Source: Corynebacterium poyangense | GTDB taxonomy: Bacteria > Actinomycetota > Actinomycetes > Mycobacteriales > Mycobacteriaceae | Length of the DNA stretch: 64,000 bases | Direction: 5' to 3' | Assembly (NCBI RefSeq): GCF_014522205.1 | Contig: NZ_CP046884.1 | Span: 806,001-870,000, forward strand | Shown: one piece after another, positions 17,823 through 26,727 of the stretch | How the letters are laid out: the number at the start of each line of letters is the position of its first letter | How positions within the stretch are numbered: the first letter of the stretch is position 1 | Translations under genes and position numbers: made by a program | The notes under the pieces: generated by a model | What the model was told of the DNA's origin: nothing | The model's database searches: none | Seen by the model: the letters and a program-made list of their open reading frames with translations, nothing else

Positions 17823-18452
17823 CTATTTTCTCTTTCCCCCGCGCGGTCCTGTCACTATCACAGCTAGGGGAGAACGCAGAGCAGCGGTAGCTACCGCGGT
17901 GGCCTGTGAATCCTCTAAAGCTATCAATACGCTGGAAGAATGTTCATCCGGCGGAGTAGCTACCACCCGTGCTCCCTCAGCAACAACAACCGGTTTTTCA
18001 TCGACTGTGTTTATCGTCACCACGGACACCGTGTCTCCCTGAACTAGTAAGCTAGCCAGATCCGGATCAGCTAATTTGAGTGGCACCATGGTCCCCCCTG
18101 GGCTCAGTGAGTTAATAAGCTCAGGGCCCACTAAAAGGTTGCTATGAAGAATCTCCCCAGCCACTCCCGAAGAAGCCAGTATTTTCCCTGCCACCTCGTC
18201 TTTGTCTGTTCCAAGAATGACTTTATCCGGGTGCTTATCTGAGCTAAGGCGGCGTATTCCTAGGTGTTCTGGTTCTAAAATAGTGCCAGCCGCTACCGGT
18301 TGATTAAGAACCACCACGGTGGGGTCCTGGTGGGTGAAGGAAAGTACCCCTAGAGTGCATGCCGCTAATCCTAGACCCGCAGCCAGCAAGCGACGTAGCA
18401 GCAACATGCGGCGCCATCCGGGGGCTCGGTGAAAAAGAGAAGTGAGACTCAC
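17823..18452 (-). CDS. SAF-domain membrane protein
   Basis: A 209-aa protein with a basic N-terminus, one membrane anchor (about residues 18-42), a SAF domain (about 45-110, with the phrase NQPVAAGTILEPEHLGIRR) and a CpaB/RcpC-like C-terminal part with LLVQGDTVSVV. SAF proteins of this type are linked to pilus assembly, but no pilus genes are nearby, so the role is unknown. It follows the cyclo-ligase gene by 3 bp and is probably co-transcribed. Confidence 0.82.
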   Translation of the reverse strand: MSLTSLFHRAPGWRRMLLLRRLLAAGLGLAACTLGVLSFTHQDPTVVVLNQPVAAGTILEPEHLGIRRLSSDKHPDKVILGTDKDEVAGKILASSGVAGEILHSNLLVGPELINSLSPGGTMVPLKLADPDLASLLVQGDTVSVVTINTVDEKPVVVAEGARVVATPPDEHSSSVLIALEDSQATAVATAALRSPLAVIVTGPRGGKRK

Positions 18453-18455
18453 ATG

Positions 18456-19061
18456 TTAAACAGACTCGATTGGCATCGGGATGGTTCCCTTGGCCGTGAG
18501 AATGCACTGAACTGGCTGATCATGTGGCTCTATCGGGACCTTGGTGGAGATTTCCCCAGGGTGTAACAGGGCAACGGTGAGTGGCGGATGGGAACGCTGC
18601 GACAAATAACTAAGAGCGCGATCATAATAACCTGCTCCTTGGCCTAGTCGGACTCCCGTGGGATGGCACGCTAGAGCTGGAATGAAAAACACATCACAGT
18701 GCTGGAGCTGCTCAGTAGATATTCGAGGGCCAGTAGGTTCCATGATCCCTAATTTTCCGGGGCGTAGTAGCTCCGAGGGATCATAGTGGGCCCATTCCAA
18801 GACACCGCGAGGTTGTGAAATAGGTAACCAAATCTCCGAAACCTCATGACGCAAAAAATCTAAGAGTACGTCACCGCCGGGTTCTACGACAGTGGGGCTA
18901 TAAGCTGCAACCGCCTTGCAGCGGTGATCATCAAGGAAGGATGCAAGCTGCTCGCACAGTTCTTTATTTAATTGTTCTAAAAGTTCTGGATGTGTAGAAA
19001 GCTCAATTCTTTTTTGCTGACATTGACGGCGTAACTGTTTTTTGGCCTCAGAGCTATTCAT
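18456..19061 (-). CDS. 5-formyltetrahydrofolate cyclo-ligase
   Basis: A 201-aa enzyme that converts 5-formyl-THF to 5,10-methenyl-THF with ATP. Family features: the N-terminal basic helix KKQLRRQCQQKR, an IWLPIS-type central strand, the substrate/ATP motif GVRLGQGAGYYDRALSYL, and C-terminal IEPHDQPVQCILTAKGTI. It is divergent from galU with a short shared promoter region, an arrangement also found in mycobacteria. Confidence 0.94.
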   Translation of the reverse strand: MNSSEAKKQLRRQCQQKRIELSTHPELLEQLNKELCEQLASFLDDHRCKAVAAYSPTVVEPGGDVLLDFLRHEVSEIWLPISQPRGVLEWAHYDPSELLRPGKLGIMEPTGPRISTEQLQHCDVFFIPALACHPTGVRLGQGAGYYDRALSYLSQRSHPPLTVALLHPGEISTKVPIEPHDQPVQCILTAKGTIPMPIESV

Positions 19062-19136
19062 ATCTCCTAAAGATAGTGAGATCCAGCCGGCCCCGCCTTG
19101 TCAAAGGAACAGAAGCCGGAAGGTAGGCTAGATGCC

Positions 19137-20057
19137 ATGACTCAGCAGAGCAGGAGTAGTGTGCGGACTGTGATAGTCCCGGCAGCAGGTATGGGTACCC
19201 GTTTCTTACCCGCAACAAAGACGGTCCCAAAGGAATTGTTGCCAGTGGTTGATACTCCCGGTATCGAATTGATTGCCGAGGAAGCTGCTCAAGCTGGGGC
19301 TGAGAAATTAGCAGTTATTACTGCGCCCAATAAACAGGAGATTATGGAGTATTTCCAAAGTTTTCCTGGCCTGGAGAAAACTCTGGAAGAGCGTGGACGC
19401 TTTGAACAGTTGCACAAGGTGCGCCATGCGGCAGAACTCATTCACCCCGTCGCCATTGAACAGGATCAACCCCTGGGACTAGGCCATGCCGTAAGCCTGG
19501 CGGAACAAGCACTTGCTGAGGATGAAGAATTCTTCGGGGTCATGCTTCCGGATGATTTGGTGCTGCCTTCGGGAGTTATGGAAAGAATGTCACAGGTGCG
19601 TGCTCGCTATGGCGGCTCAGTGTTGTGTGCCTTTGAAGTTCCCGAGGATGAAGTAAGTAATTACGGGGTTTTTGATGTCTATGACCCTGAACCCGGCGAC
19701 CCTGAGGATGTTCGACGTGTGAAGGGGATGGTAGAAAAACCAGAACCTGCTGAAGCTCCGTCGAATTTTGTTGCCACTGGAAGGTATCTACTGGACCGTG
19801 AGGTGTTCACCGCCTTGCGCAAGATCACTCCCGGAAAAGGGGGAGAACTGCAACTAACCGATGCTATTGAGTTGCTGATCCAGGAGGGACATCCGGTACA
19901 TATTGTTATTCATAGGGGAAAACGCCATGACCTGGGAAACCCTGGCGGGTATATTCCAGCATGTGTGGATTTTGGGCTCAGCCACCCAGTCTACGGTCCG
20001 CTTCTGCGTCGAACCCTAAGTCGGATCCTTGCTGAGCACGAGTCCGATACTGCTTAG
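19137..20057 (+). CDS. galU: UTP-glucose-1-phosphate uridylyltransferase
   Basis: A 306-aa enzyme that makes UDP-glucose for cell-wall polysaccharide and glycolipid synthesis. The nucleotidyltransferase motif is PAAGMGTRFLPATKTVPKEL, followed by EEAAQAGAEK, GLGHAV and VEKPEPAEAPSN. The start is the ATG at 19137 (MTQQSRSSVRT); a TTG at 19098 is open but weak. It heads the galU-glp-rimJ-glpR cluster conserved in corynebacteria and mycobacteria. Confidence 0.95.
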   Translation: MTQQSRSSVRTVIVPAAGMGTRFLPATKTVPKELLPVVDTPGIELIAEEAAQAGAEKLAVITAPNKQEIMEYFQSFPGLEKTLEERGRFEQLHKVRHAAELIHPVAIEQDQPLGLGHAVSLAEQALAEDEEFFGVMLPDDLVLPSGVMERMSQVRARYGGSVLCAFEVPEDEVSNYGVFDVYDPEPGDPEDVRRVKGMVEKPEPAEAPSNFVATGRYLLDREVFTALRKITPGKGGELQLTDAIELLIQEGHPVHIVIHRGKRHDLGNPGGYIPACVDFGLSHPVYGPLLRRTLSRILAEHESDTA

Positions 20058-20114
20058 ACTGAGATGGCTACCGAGTAACCCACCCTTGAGTTGAAGGGAG
20101 AAGTGAGGCCAGTC

Positions 20115-21368
20115 GTGCGTTCCGTTGAAGAGCAGCTCGCCCGAGTGACTGAAGCCGCCGTCACACCCAAGCCGGTGCGGATAGCAATTGCTGATGCGCT
20201 GGGTTTAATGTGTGCCGAAGAAGTTCAAGCAACTGATCCGCTGCCCGGCTTTCCTCAAGCCGTGGTCGATGGGTACGCGGTACGCGCTGTAGACGTGGGC
20301 GGGGAGCGAGGTTTAGGCCGAAGCGCGGCTACCCCTGAATCATCTTTACCTGTTGTGGGTGAAGTTCAGGCTGGATCTCAGCGCCCCTTGCGACTCCAGC
20401 CTAAGCAAGCCGTTCGAGTGTATGCCGGAGCTCCGCTTCCCACGCTGGCTGATGCCGTGCTTCCGCTGGAGTGGAGCAACCGTGGTAAAAAACGGGTGGT
20501 TGCGGAAAAATCAGTGCGGTCAGGTGATTTTGTCCGACGTCAAGGAGCCGACATTCACCCTGGCGATGTGGCAGTTAGCGAAGGCGCCGTTTTAGGGCCA
20601 GCACAGATCGGGCTTCTGGCGGCCGTCGGTCGCTCAAAAGTACTGGTGTATCCGAAACCCAGGCTGTCAATAATTTCTTTAGGGCGAGAGCTTGTCGATA
20701 TTGACCGGGACCCAGGTCTAGGCCAGGTTTTTGACGTTAACTCCTACGCCCTGGCAGCAGCAGCGAAAGAAGCTGGTGCGGACGTGCACCGCCATGGAAT
20801 AGCCGTGGGGGAACCGCGACGATTGAAAGACATCATCGAAGGGCAGATGATGCGTAATGAGATTATTGTTATCTCCGGCGCAGTGGGAGGAGCCGCAGGG
20901 GAGGGATTACGCAAAATTTTGGCTGAATTAGGCGGGGTAGATACTACCCGCGTAGCCATGCACCCAGGATCAGTCCAGGGGTTCGGACTCTTAGGTGAAG
21001 ACCGCACACCAGTATTCTTGGTTCCCTCGAATACTGTGTCAGCCCTCGTGATTTTTGAAGTGTTTATTAGACCTCTAGTGCGGTTGAGTCTCGGGAAAAG
21101 AAACGCGAACCGACGTGTCATTCGGGCTCGGGCTCTTAACCATGTGAACTCCCGTGAAGGGCGACAAGGTTTTGTTCGGGCTCGCCTCATGCGCGATGTC
21201 GAAACTCAAGATTATTTGGTGGAAGGTATTGGTGGCGCAACCGGGGCGCCAGCTCATTTATTGGCTGGACTTTCAGAAGCTAATGCCATGATCAAGATTC
21301 CCGAAGCGGTTACTGAAATTCGTCCGGGAGATGTAGTGGAAGTATTGTTCCTTTCTCAAAACGGATAA
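20115..21368 (+). CDS. glp: Glp, gephyrin/MoeA-like divisome protein
   Basis: A 417-aa MoeA/gephyrin-family protein. Domains run MoeA_N (ending near DGYAVRAVDV and PLEWS), the MoCF-like domain (SIISLGRELVDI; SGAVGGAAGEG where MoeA has a GGxSxG-type loop) and the C-terminal beta domain. GTG at 20115 gives the N-terminus MRSVEEQLARV. By position between galU and rimJ-glpR this is the protein shown in C. glutamicum to bind FtsZ and the receptor GlpR and to coordinate division. A molybdenum-cofactor role is possible but less likely. Its stop overlaps the rimJ start by one base. Confidence 0.88.
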   Translation: MRSVEEQLARVTEAAVTPKPVRIAIADALGLMCAEEVQATDPLPGFPQAVVDGYAVRAVDVGGERGLGRSAATPESSLPVVGEVQAGSQRPLRLQPKQAVRVYAGAPLPTLADAVLPLEWSNRGKKRVVAEKSVRSGDFVRRQGADIHPGDVAVSEGAVLGPAQIGLLAAVGRSKVLVYPKPRLSIISLGRELVDIDRDPGLGQVFDVNSYALAAAAKEAGADVHRHGIAVGEPRRLKDIIEGQMMRNEIIVISGAVGGAAGEGLRKILAELGGVDTTRVAMHPGSVQGFGLLGEDRTPVFLVPSNTVSALVIFEVFIRPLVRLSLGKRNANRRVIRARALNHVNSREGRQGFVRARLMRDVETQDYLVEGIGGATGAPAHLLAGLSEANAMIKIPEAVTEIRPGDVVEVLFLSQNG

Positions 21369-22030
21369 TGATTCTTCCTTTCACCCTGAGACATTCCTTC
21401 CCCAACCACCTCGGTTGGCCGGAACCTACGCCGACGGTGCAGCTGCCAGACGGCGGGAAAGTACGCCTGCGCCCGTTACGCTTCAACGATGCCACCGACT
21501 GGTGTCAACAGCGTCTTCTTGATGAAGCCCAGCTCAAACCAGTAGAAACCACAGTCCCAGAAGGCTGGGCCGAAGCACACAGCACCCACGCCTGGTGGAC
21601 CATGTTCTTCCGGATCCGGAAACTAGCCCGCGCCGGAAGCGTTATCCCCCTAGTCATCGAAGTCGATGGGAAATTTGCCGGACAAACCACCCTCGGAGGA
21701 ATCCAACACGGAACAAGTTCCGACTGCTGGATTGGGTACTGGGTGTTTTCTCAATACCAAAGACGCGGAGTTGCTACCGCAGCGTGTGCTCTAGGAACTG
21801 ACCATGCCTTTTATCGAGTCGGGCTCCACCGGGTTGCGGCCACCTACCTGCCCTCGAATAAGGCCTCTGAGCGTGTTCTTCACAGTTGTGGTTTCCGCAA
21901 AGAGGGATATCTTCGCAGCAACCTCCACATTAACGGACAGTGGCGTGACCATTACCTTGTGGCACTCACCCATGGGGAACTCCGAGGAACTTGTGTTCGA
22001 CGCCTCAAAGAACAAGGCAAATTACGTTAA
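21368..22030 (+). CDS. rimJ: RimJ-like GNAT N-acetyltransferase
   Basis: A 220-aa GNAT acetyltransferase. The N-terminal strand VRLRPLRFNDATDW, the acetyl-CoA loop region YWVFSQYQRRGVATAA (QxxGxA type) and the final YLRSNLHINGQWRDHYLVAL match the RimJ/RimL branch that acetylates protein N-termini. The ATG overlaps the glp stop. It lies between glp and glpR in a conserved operon, so a link to division proteins has been considered; the substrate is unknown. Confidence 0.88.
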   Translation: MILPFTLRHSFPNHLGWPEPTPTVQLPDGGKVRLRPLRFNDATDWCQQRLLDEAQLKPVETTVPEGWAEAHSTHAWWTMFFRIRKLARAGSVIPLVIEVDGKFAGQTTLGGIQHGTSSDCWIGYWVFSQYQRRGVATAACALGTDHAFYRVGLHRVAATYLPSNKASERVLHSCGFRKEGYLRSNLHINGQWRDHYLVALTHGELRGTCVRRLKEQGKLR

Positions 22031-22154
22031 GCGATTTACACATAGCTTTTCTTCCTCACCACGGCGCGCCGCCATCCTGTTACTCCTGTGACGACTTATC
22101 ATCGGAAAGAACTTATCTATTTGCAATAATCCCGGTGAGGAAGGCGGACATTCC

Positions 22155-23264
22155 ATGCCCGGTGGCGTCGCCATCATTTTGATGATCGTGCTCTGGCTGT
22201 TTGTGCTGGCACCACTACTATTGCGCGGCCAAAAACCCATTCGCAAAGCTGGCGAAGCCTTTGATGAGACGCGGGTGGTGTTTGAAGGGGATTCGGGAGA
22301 ATTGCCAGCTACTCGGCGTCGCCCGCGCTTGAGTTCCTCCGATGTGCGAGTGCATCATGATGACCAGGATCAAGACCTAGAAGTGGTCGATTCTGAAGAA
22401 GTAGTTATTGAAGACTCCACTCCTAATTCCCGCATCGGCCGGCTGTTTAGCCAAGCCTTCCGACGTGGAGAGACCAGCGAGAACGCAGAACACACCGCAG
22501 AGTTAGAGCCAGAATATATCGACGGTGATGTGGTTCATGAGCTAGAACCTGCCGCCGATTCCCAGGAGGACGGACCGGCTGAGGAAGAAATCAGCCAGGT
22601 TGGCCTGGAAGAAGATCCAGAAGAATCCACCACCTACGCTTATGATGATGCCTACACCGGTCCGGCTGATCTCCTAGACCCGCGTGCTGCCGTGGACAAC
22701 ACTGAGGATCCGCATAGCGAAGAACTACCCGAAGAACACGAGACCACGAATGACGACCTCACTGCAGAAGAATTAGAGTTTGCGCAGCGTCGGGCTCGCC
22801 GAGGAGGTTGGGATCCAGAAGCCGCAGCACAAATCTCTGCCAGCCGCTACCAGCGTCGTCAACGCACCCTTATTGGTTTAGGAGTGTTACTGATCCTCGG
22901 GATTGTCGGAGGTATCGTCCTCGGTAGTTGGGTATGGGCACTTCCCCTGGTTATAGGTGCCATCGCTACAGCATACTTAGCAGCTTTAAGGAACCAGGTA
23001 AGAGCTGAAGAAGCATTGCGGGCTCGACGTATCCGGCAATTGCGGCGGGCACGATTGGGTGTGCGCAACACTGCAGACGATGATCTTCCCTTGCCTCGTC
23101 AATTGCGCAGGCCGGGAGCAGTGGTGCTGGAAGCTGATGATGAAAGCCCTGACTTTGTGCAATTGGACACCGTCTATGCGGAGGATATTCTCGGTCCTGA
23201 GCACGAAGACTCAGACTCTGCCCGGCCGCGTTTTCGAGTCCGTGATGGCTTAAAAGCCGGATAA
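22155..23264 (+). CDS. glpR: GlpR, membrane receptor of Glp
   Basis: A 369-aa protein. An N-terminal membrane helix (about residues 5-23) is followed by a long acidic Glu/Asp-rich region (about 35-215), a basic stretch, a hydrophobic hairpin of two helices (about 235-277) and a charged tail. Architecture and location downstream of galU-glp-rimJ match GlpR, the cognate membrane partner of the gephyrin-like Glp in C. glutamicum division and polar growth (Rv0996-like in mycobacteria). The acidic linker is a plausible Glp-binding platform, but the contact cannot be seen here. Confidence 0.82.
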   Translation: MPGGVAIILMIVLWLFVLAPLLLRGQKPIRKAGEAFDETRVVFEGDSGELPATRRRPRLSSSDVRVHHDDQDQDLEVVDSEEVVIEDSTPNSRIGRLFSQAFRRGETSENAEHTAELEPEYIDGDVVHELEPAADSQEDGPAEEEISQVGLEEDPEESTTYAYDDAYTGPADLLDPRAAVDNTEDPHSEELPEEHETTNDDLTAEELEFAQRRARRGGWDPEAAAQISASRYQRRQRTLIGLGVLLILGIVGGIVLGSWVWALPLVIGAIATAYLAALRNQVRAEEALRARRIRQLRRARLGVRNTADDDLPLPRQLRRPGAVVLEADDESPDFVQLDTVYAEDILGPEHEDSDSARPRFRVRDGLKAG

Positions 23265-23331
23265 AAACTCTCGCCAAGAGCTGGGGATTTTCCAAAATCC
23301 GCAAGGGAGGAGTAACCTCAGTGGCGACAGC

Positions 23332-23404
23332 GGGGCTATAGCTCAGTTGGTAGAGCGTCGCGTTCGCAATGCGAAGGTCAGGGGTTCGATTCCCCTTAGC
23401 TCCA
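23332..23404 (+). tRNA. tRNA-Ala (CGC)
   Basis: Cloverleaf built by hand: acceptor GGGGCTA pairs with TAGCTCC (one G-T), the D arm contains AGCTCAGTTGGTAGAGC, the anticodon loop TTCGCAA gives anticodon CGC (Ala), the T arm is built from GGGGTTCGATTCCCC, and the discriminator base is A. CCA is not encoded. An accessory region begins immediately downstream, so this tRNA is a likely insertion hotspot. Confidence 0.95.
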
Positions 23405-23408
23405 CAAA

Positions 23409-23499
23409 GTACCCGCTCATTCTGATAGACAGCCCGGCATGGTTGGGTGGTAGTCAGGATGGGCGTTTTGTTTGTTGGTGCAGGTTTCAGGGGGTTTGC
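23409..23499 (+). repeat. Long direct repeat, copy A
   Basis: Begins five bases after tRNA-Ala. It shares long identical blocks with copy B at 28923-29034, for example TTCTGATAGACAG, CCGGCATGGTTGGGTGG, GATGGGCGTTTTGTTT and GTGCAGGTTTCAGGGGGTT. The two copies differ by scattered substitutions and one insertion. It may be the end of an insertion element or of the integrated unit. Confidence 0.8.
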
Positions 23500-24124
23500 C
23501 TGTGATTATGCCGCATAATCCCGGAGGGAATTGGCCGGCGATTGTGCCCCAACGGCGAGCGTTCAAACACGTCAACCTCACGAGCCTGGGGAGCGTATAT
23601 TTCTTGTAAGGAGAGAAGGTTATGGGTAACCGGATTTCATTGATCAGACCATCTGCCTAAAACACGGGCATCACGATCCTTAGCTCCTGCAGGCCGGTCT
23701 GTGATCCGGCTACCTATCGGGGTGATAGACATACTTCAGTTGCAGGCGGGAGTCGTCGAATAAGGGTTACAGCCGGTGCGTGTTGACCGCAAGGTTGGGA
23801 CAGTTGCTGTTTCGTAGCGAAATATCACACTGGACGTAGCCACCGCATAGCCTGTGCAGTCGCTTCGGTATGAGTTAAATTTGTGGCCTCCCCGAACGCG
23901 TCAGCACGCAAAATCTGGTCTGTCAAGACCCGCTTTTTATGGCCAAGAAGCTTGTCCTAGAGATCTTGGTAGGCAAGCGGTACCAGCGCGGATACGGTCG
24001 CGGCTTTCGACAATCGCATGGTTCCAAAAACGGGTGCACGCCACTCCTAAGCCACGAAGGCAGCTCAACTTGAGTGCATGTGAAACTGTGGTGAACTAGA
24101 AAGAGGACCATTAGCATAGTATTG
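23500..24124. other. Gene-poor stretch with a 17-bp palindrome
   Basis: No convincing coding sequence. Short frames around 23854-24099 show no recognisable family. A perfect palindrome (GATTATGC-C-GCATAATC, 23504-23520) directly follows repeat copy A and may be a recombination or regulatory site. The rest looks like degraded mobile-element DNA. Confidence 0.5.
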
Positions 24125-24253
24125 ATGCTAAAAACCGAAGGTAATATTACGGCCACGCCTAATATTGGCTCTGGCGTAATCTTATCAGTTAGACAAATGC
24201 GTAATTCGTCCAAGGGACTCGATTACTCTCTATTTAATCCTTTTTGGGGGTAG
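24125..24253 (+). CDS. Possible 42-aa precursor peptide
   Basis: A short open frame starting at the ATG at 24125 (MLKTEGNITATPNIGSG at the start) and ending in the aromatic tail DYSLFNPFWG. It sits about 50 bp upstream of a flavin reductase, in front of M16 peptidase and MFS exporter genes. This is where a ribosomal-peptide precursor would lie. It has no cysteine. The ribosome-binding site is weak: AGAGG is about 18 bases upstream. Coding status rests on context and on the distinctive C-terminus, so it is uncertain. Confidence 0.35.
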   Translation: MLKTEGNITATPNIGSGVILSVRQMRNSSKGLDYSLFNPFWG

Positions 24254-24301
24254 CATCTTTTATTTAATTCTGTTGAGAATAGCATGAAAGGCATTTCTCC
24301 G

Positions 24302-24898
24302 ATGAACGAATTCTCCTCCAAAATCGGTGTAGGTGAATGTGGTGAGGCCCGACGGCCAATTATGATCTTGGCGGGAAGCCACCGCATAGGCTGGCACACC
24401 AGCGCGCTGGCTGCGGAAGCGGCAAGACAACTTAGAGAAAAAGGGCATAGTGTTGATTTTGTCGAGGTCAGTGCTTTAGATTTGCCGATGCACAATCCCG
24501 AAGATCACCAGAATCCCCACGCATCAGGCGACTCAAGAGTGCGTGGCTTCGCCGATCGAATTCAGGCTGCAAGCGCTTTCATATTTGTAACTCCGATATA
24601 TCATGGATCCTATTCCTCTTGGCTAAAACGAGTGATCGACCACTTTACTATTTCCCTGGTGCACGATAAACCGATGGCGATCATGGTTCACGGGGGCGGT
24701 CGTTTCAGCGGTTCTGCCATTGAGCATCTTCGCTCTATTTGTGTCAACTTACATGGTCGTTTAATCAATACTGCCGTAGCGACAAACGTCGGAGACTTTT
24801 CTGCTGACAATGGAACTTTGAGGGTTTCAAACGATATTATTGTCGGCAGGGTGGAGCGGGTAGTCGAACAAATAAACGCCGAAAACATTCGATCCTGA
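24302..24898 (+). CDS. NADPH-dependent FMN reductase family protein
   Basis: About 198 aa with the flavodoxin-like fold. The N-terminal FMN loop LAGSHRIGWHTSALA and the motif TPIYHGSYSSWLKRVIDHF are typical of NADPH-dependent FMN reductases and related quinone reductases. Starts at 24284 and 24302 are both open; the second is preceded by AAAGG. This is the only plainly intact enzyme of the island. Its stop overlaps the next start (TGATG), so it was translationally coupled to the broken M16 peptidase. It may supply reduced flavin, or itself oxidise a peptide substrate. Confidence 0.85.
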   Translation: MNEFSSKIGVGECGEARRPIMILAGSHRIGWHTSALAAEAARQLREKGHSVDFVEVSALDLPMHNPEDHQNPHASGDSRVRGFADRIQAASAFIFVTPIYHGSYSSWLKRVIDHFTISLVHDKPMAIMVHGGGRFSGSAIEHLRSICVNLHGRLINTAVATNVGDFSADNGTLRVSNDIIVGRVERVVEQINAENIRS

Positions 24899-25899
24899 TG
24901 TATTCAGCAAGACTTTCTGAATATTCGGTTGCTAAGGAGAGAACGCCCGTTTTGGTCGCGGCGGTTCCAGAAGAACGGAATCAGATACCGTAGGTTTGAT
25001 AGTACATATAGTTGAACATCTGCTTTGGAACCGGCTTGTTAACAGTAATTCTGGTATTAGCTTTAGTGGCCCTACCATCAAAAACCTAACCCTCTATGAG
25101 TGTGTTTGCCCTAGTGAGCAATTTCAGGACGATGAAAGCACCCTGAGGGAAGCTCTGTTAACGCCACTTTATTTCACGCAAAAAGAATTAGACTCGGGGT
25201 TGAGCGTGGTCCAGGTTGAACAGCACAGTCAAATTAGTTGTTCTTCTATTCTTAGAATGGTAGAAGGGAACCGATCTATAACCTCTGATGACATTTTAGT
25301 GTTTCATCAGACTTACTACGCGACTAGTAATATTCGCGTTTAAAGTCCCGGTCGCTACTAGCAGAACAGCTGATGAATGTTGTAATGAAGCAGAAGCGTA
25401 TCGCATTTTTGCGGGGAGGGGGATGTTTTACCAGATTAAAAGGGTAACGAAACTAGTTTAGTTTTTCCAACCGGCAACTTCGGTCGCTGGCGTTGTCTTA
25501 ATTCTTGACCTAGCTCGCCAGGTACATACCGGAATAGGATTAAGGTTTAATGTTCCTGTCAAGCAGCTATCGTATGTCGTTGGGACTGTGCAAGATGTTA
25601 ACTCTAAGGTGCAAGTATTTGTTTATCGCGGTCGATTAGCTTATTTCATCGCTTTTACGCCAGAATCGTCTTGGCCAGTAATCGCCGAATGGCTTCGTTC
25701 ACATCTAAAACACCGGTGTGCGTTCGATTGCTATCGGTTTCTAGATCTTGTTAAAGAGATCTGTTGGCAAGTGTTTTGGGAGGTTCTTATTAATGGAGGC
25801 TATAAGCAGTTGGACCTGGCGTTAAAGTCACGAAAGCTAGGCCGCTGGTGTGAATCAGATTTTCTCGATACCGATGGTTTACGATTATTAGGATACTGA
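24898..25899 (+). pseudogene. M16 (insulinase-like) metallopeptidase, frameshifted
   Basis: Reading begins at the ATG at 24898, moves to a second frame near 24960, and returns to the first near 25335; an in-frame TAG near 25457 also interrupts it. The middle part shows the inverted zinc motif HIVEH (HxxEH) with the downstream zinc-ligand Glu in VVQVE, about 67 residues after the second His. The family pattern SITSDDILVFHQTYYATSN follows, and a C-terminal M16-like half reaches 25899. M16 peptidases clear or mature small peptides, and paired M16B subunits remove leaders in several peptide pathways. As it stands the gene cannot make a full product. Confidence 0.72.
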
Positions 25900-26389
25900 A
25901 GTATTTGAATCGATCGTCATTTTACTTGATACCCTCGCTGGGTCCTTTTATGATATCCCTGCGGAAAACAATGATCCATGCGGAACTCTGGCTCTTGCTA
26001 GTTGATCCTCGATATGGATAATCTCGCACGCGCAACTTTTATACGGTTTTTCATCTGTCAGTGTCGATTCAAGAGTGGCTTTTAAGCGTGGAGTTCTTGG
26101 TGTAATCGCCGTTCCTCTAATAGAAGATGACCCTTGAATCTTTGACCGAGTTTGAAAGGCGTGCGTATTCCCTATCGACACCGATAGCCACATACGCATC
26201 TATGAAGATCGGCTTTTGCACGAGGCGTTGTTTTTGCCTCCGTTTGTTTCTGACGCAAGCGGTTCCGGGACCAGTTATCGCCGTAAGCGATAATTGGTTC
26301 TCTGTCGATTCTCTAACTATGGTGTTTGGTTCGTGGGAGCATCAAACTTCTAAAAGGACTTTCTAGAAAGTACTCTACGGCCGAACGTC
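25900..26389 (+). other. Degraded coding DNA, unassigned
   Basis: About 490 bp with short fragments in all three plus frames and many stops, lying between two M16-like segments. It is probably the decayed N-terminal half of the second M16-like gene, but no zinc motif is visible, so I do not assign it. Confidence 0.35.
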
Positions 26390-26727
26390 CAATCTTTGGG
26401 TCAGCGTGATTGTTTTTGCCTCTCTAGTCAAGTTAGCATTTGGCTGTCCCCGCTCCTGTCAGAGACAATGAGTTTTACAGAAGCGCTTACTTGCATCGTA
26501 TTTCTCTTCCGTTTCGCGTTCCCTCTCTATTTCTGCTTCGCGGGAAATATTCAGCAGTATATGGCGTCTCCTGTGGTTTTAGGTCTAAACTGGGTGCTGG
26601 TTGGCTCCATTGTGAGATAGTCGTTGATGTCGGTGGATGTCCGAGTCCGATTGTTCTTTTCCCAGATGAACTGAGACGTCTACGGAAATTCGAGATACCG
26701 GACAGTGACTTACATCGCTTGGTTTAA
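26390..26727 (+). pseudogene. Remnant of a second M16-like protein (C-terminal domain)
   Basis: The open frame from 26440 to 26727 contains RISLPFRVPSLFLLRGKYSA followed by VYGVSCGFRSKLGAGW and an acidic beta-strand stretch. This resembles the C-terminal M16 pattern in which an LRE..G..Y segment precedes alternating strands. No HxxEH is seen, which would fit the non-catalytic partner of an M16B pair, but upstream decay makes that uncertain. It lies between the first M16 pseudogene and the MFS gene. Confidence 0.45.

Noticed and set aside
24996-25343. Stand-alone 115-aa protein with HxxEH motif
   Set aside because: It starts only at a TTG in the middle of the M16 fold, and the flanking frames continue the same family, so it is a fragment of a frameshifted gene.
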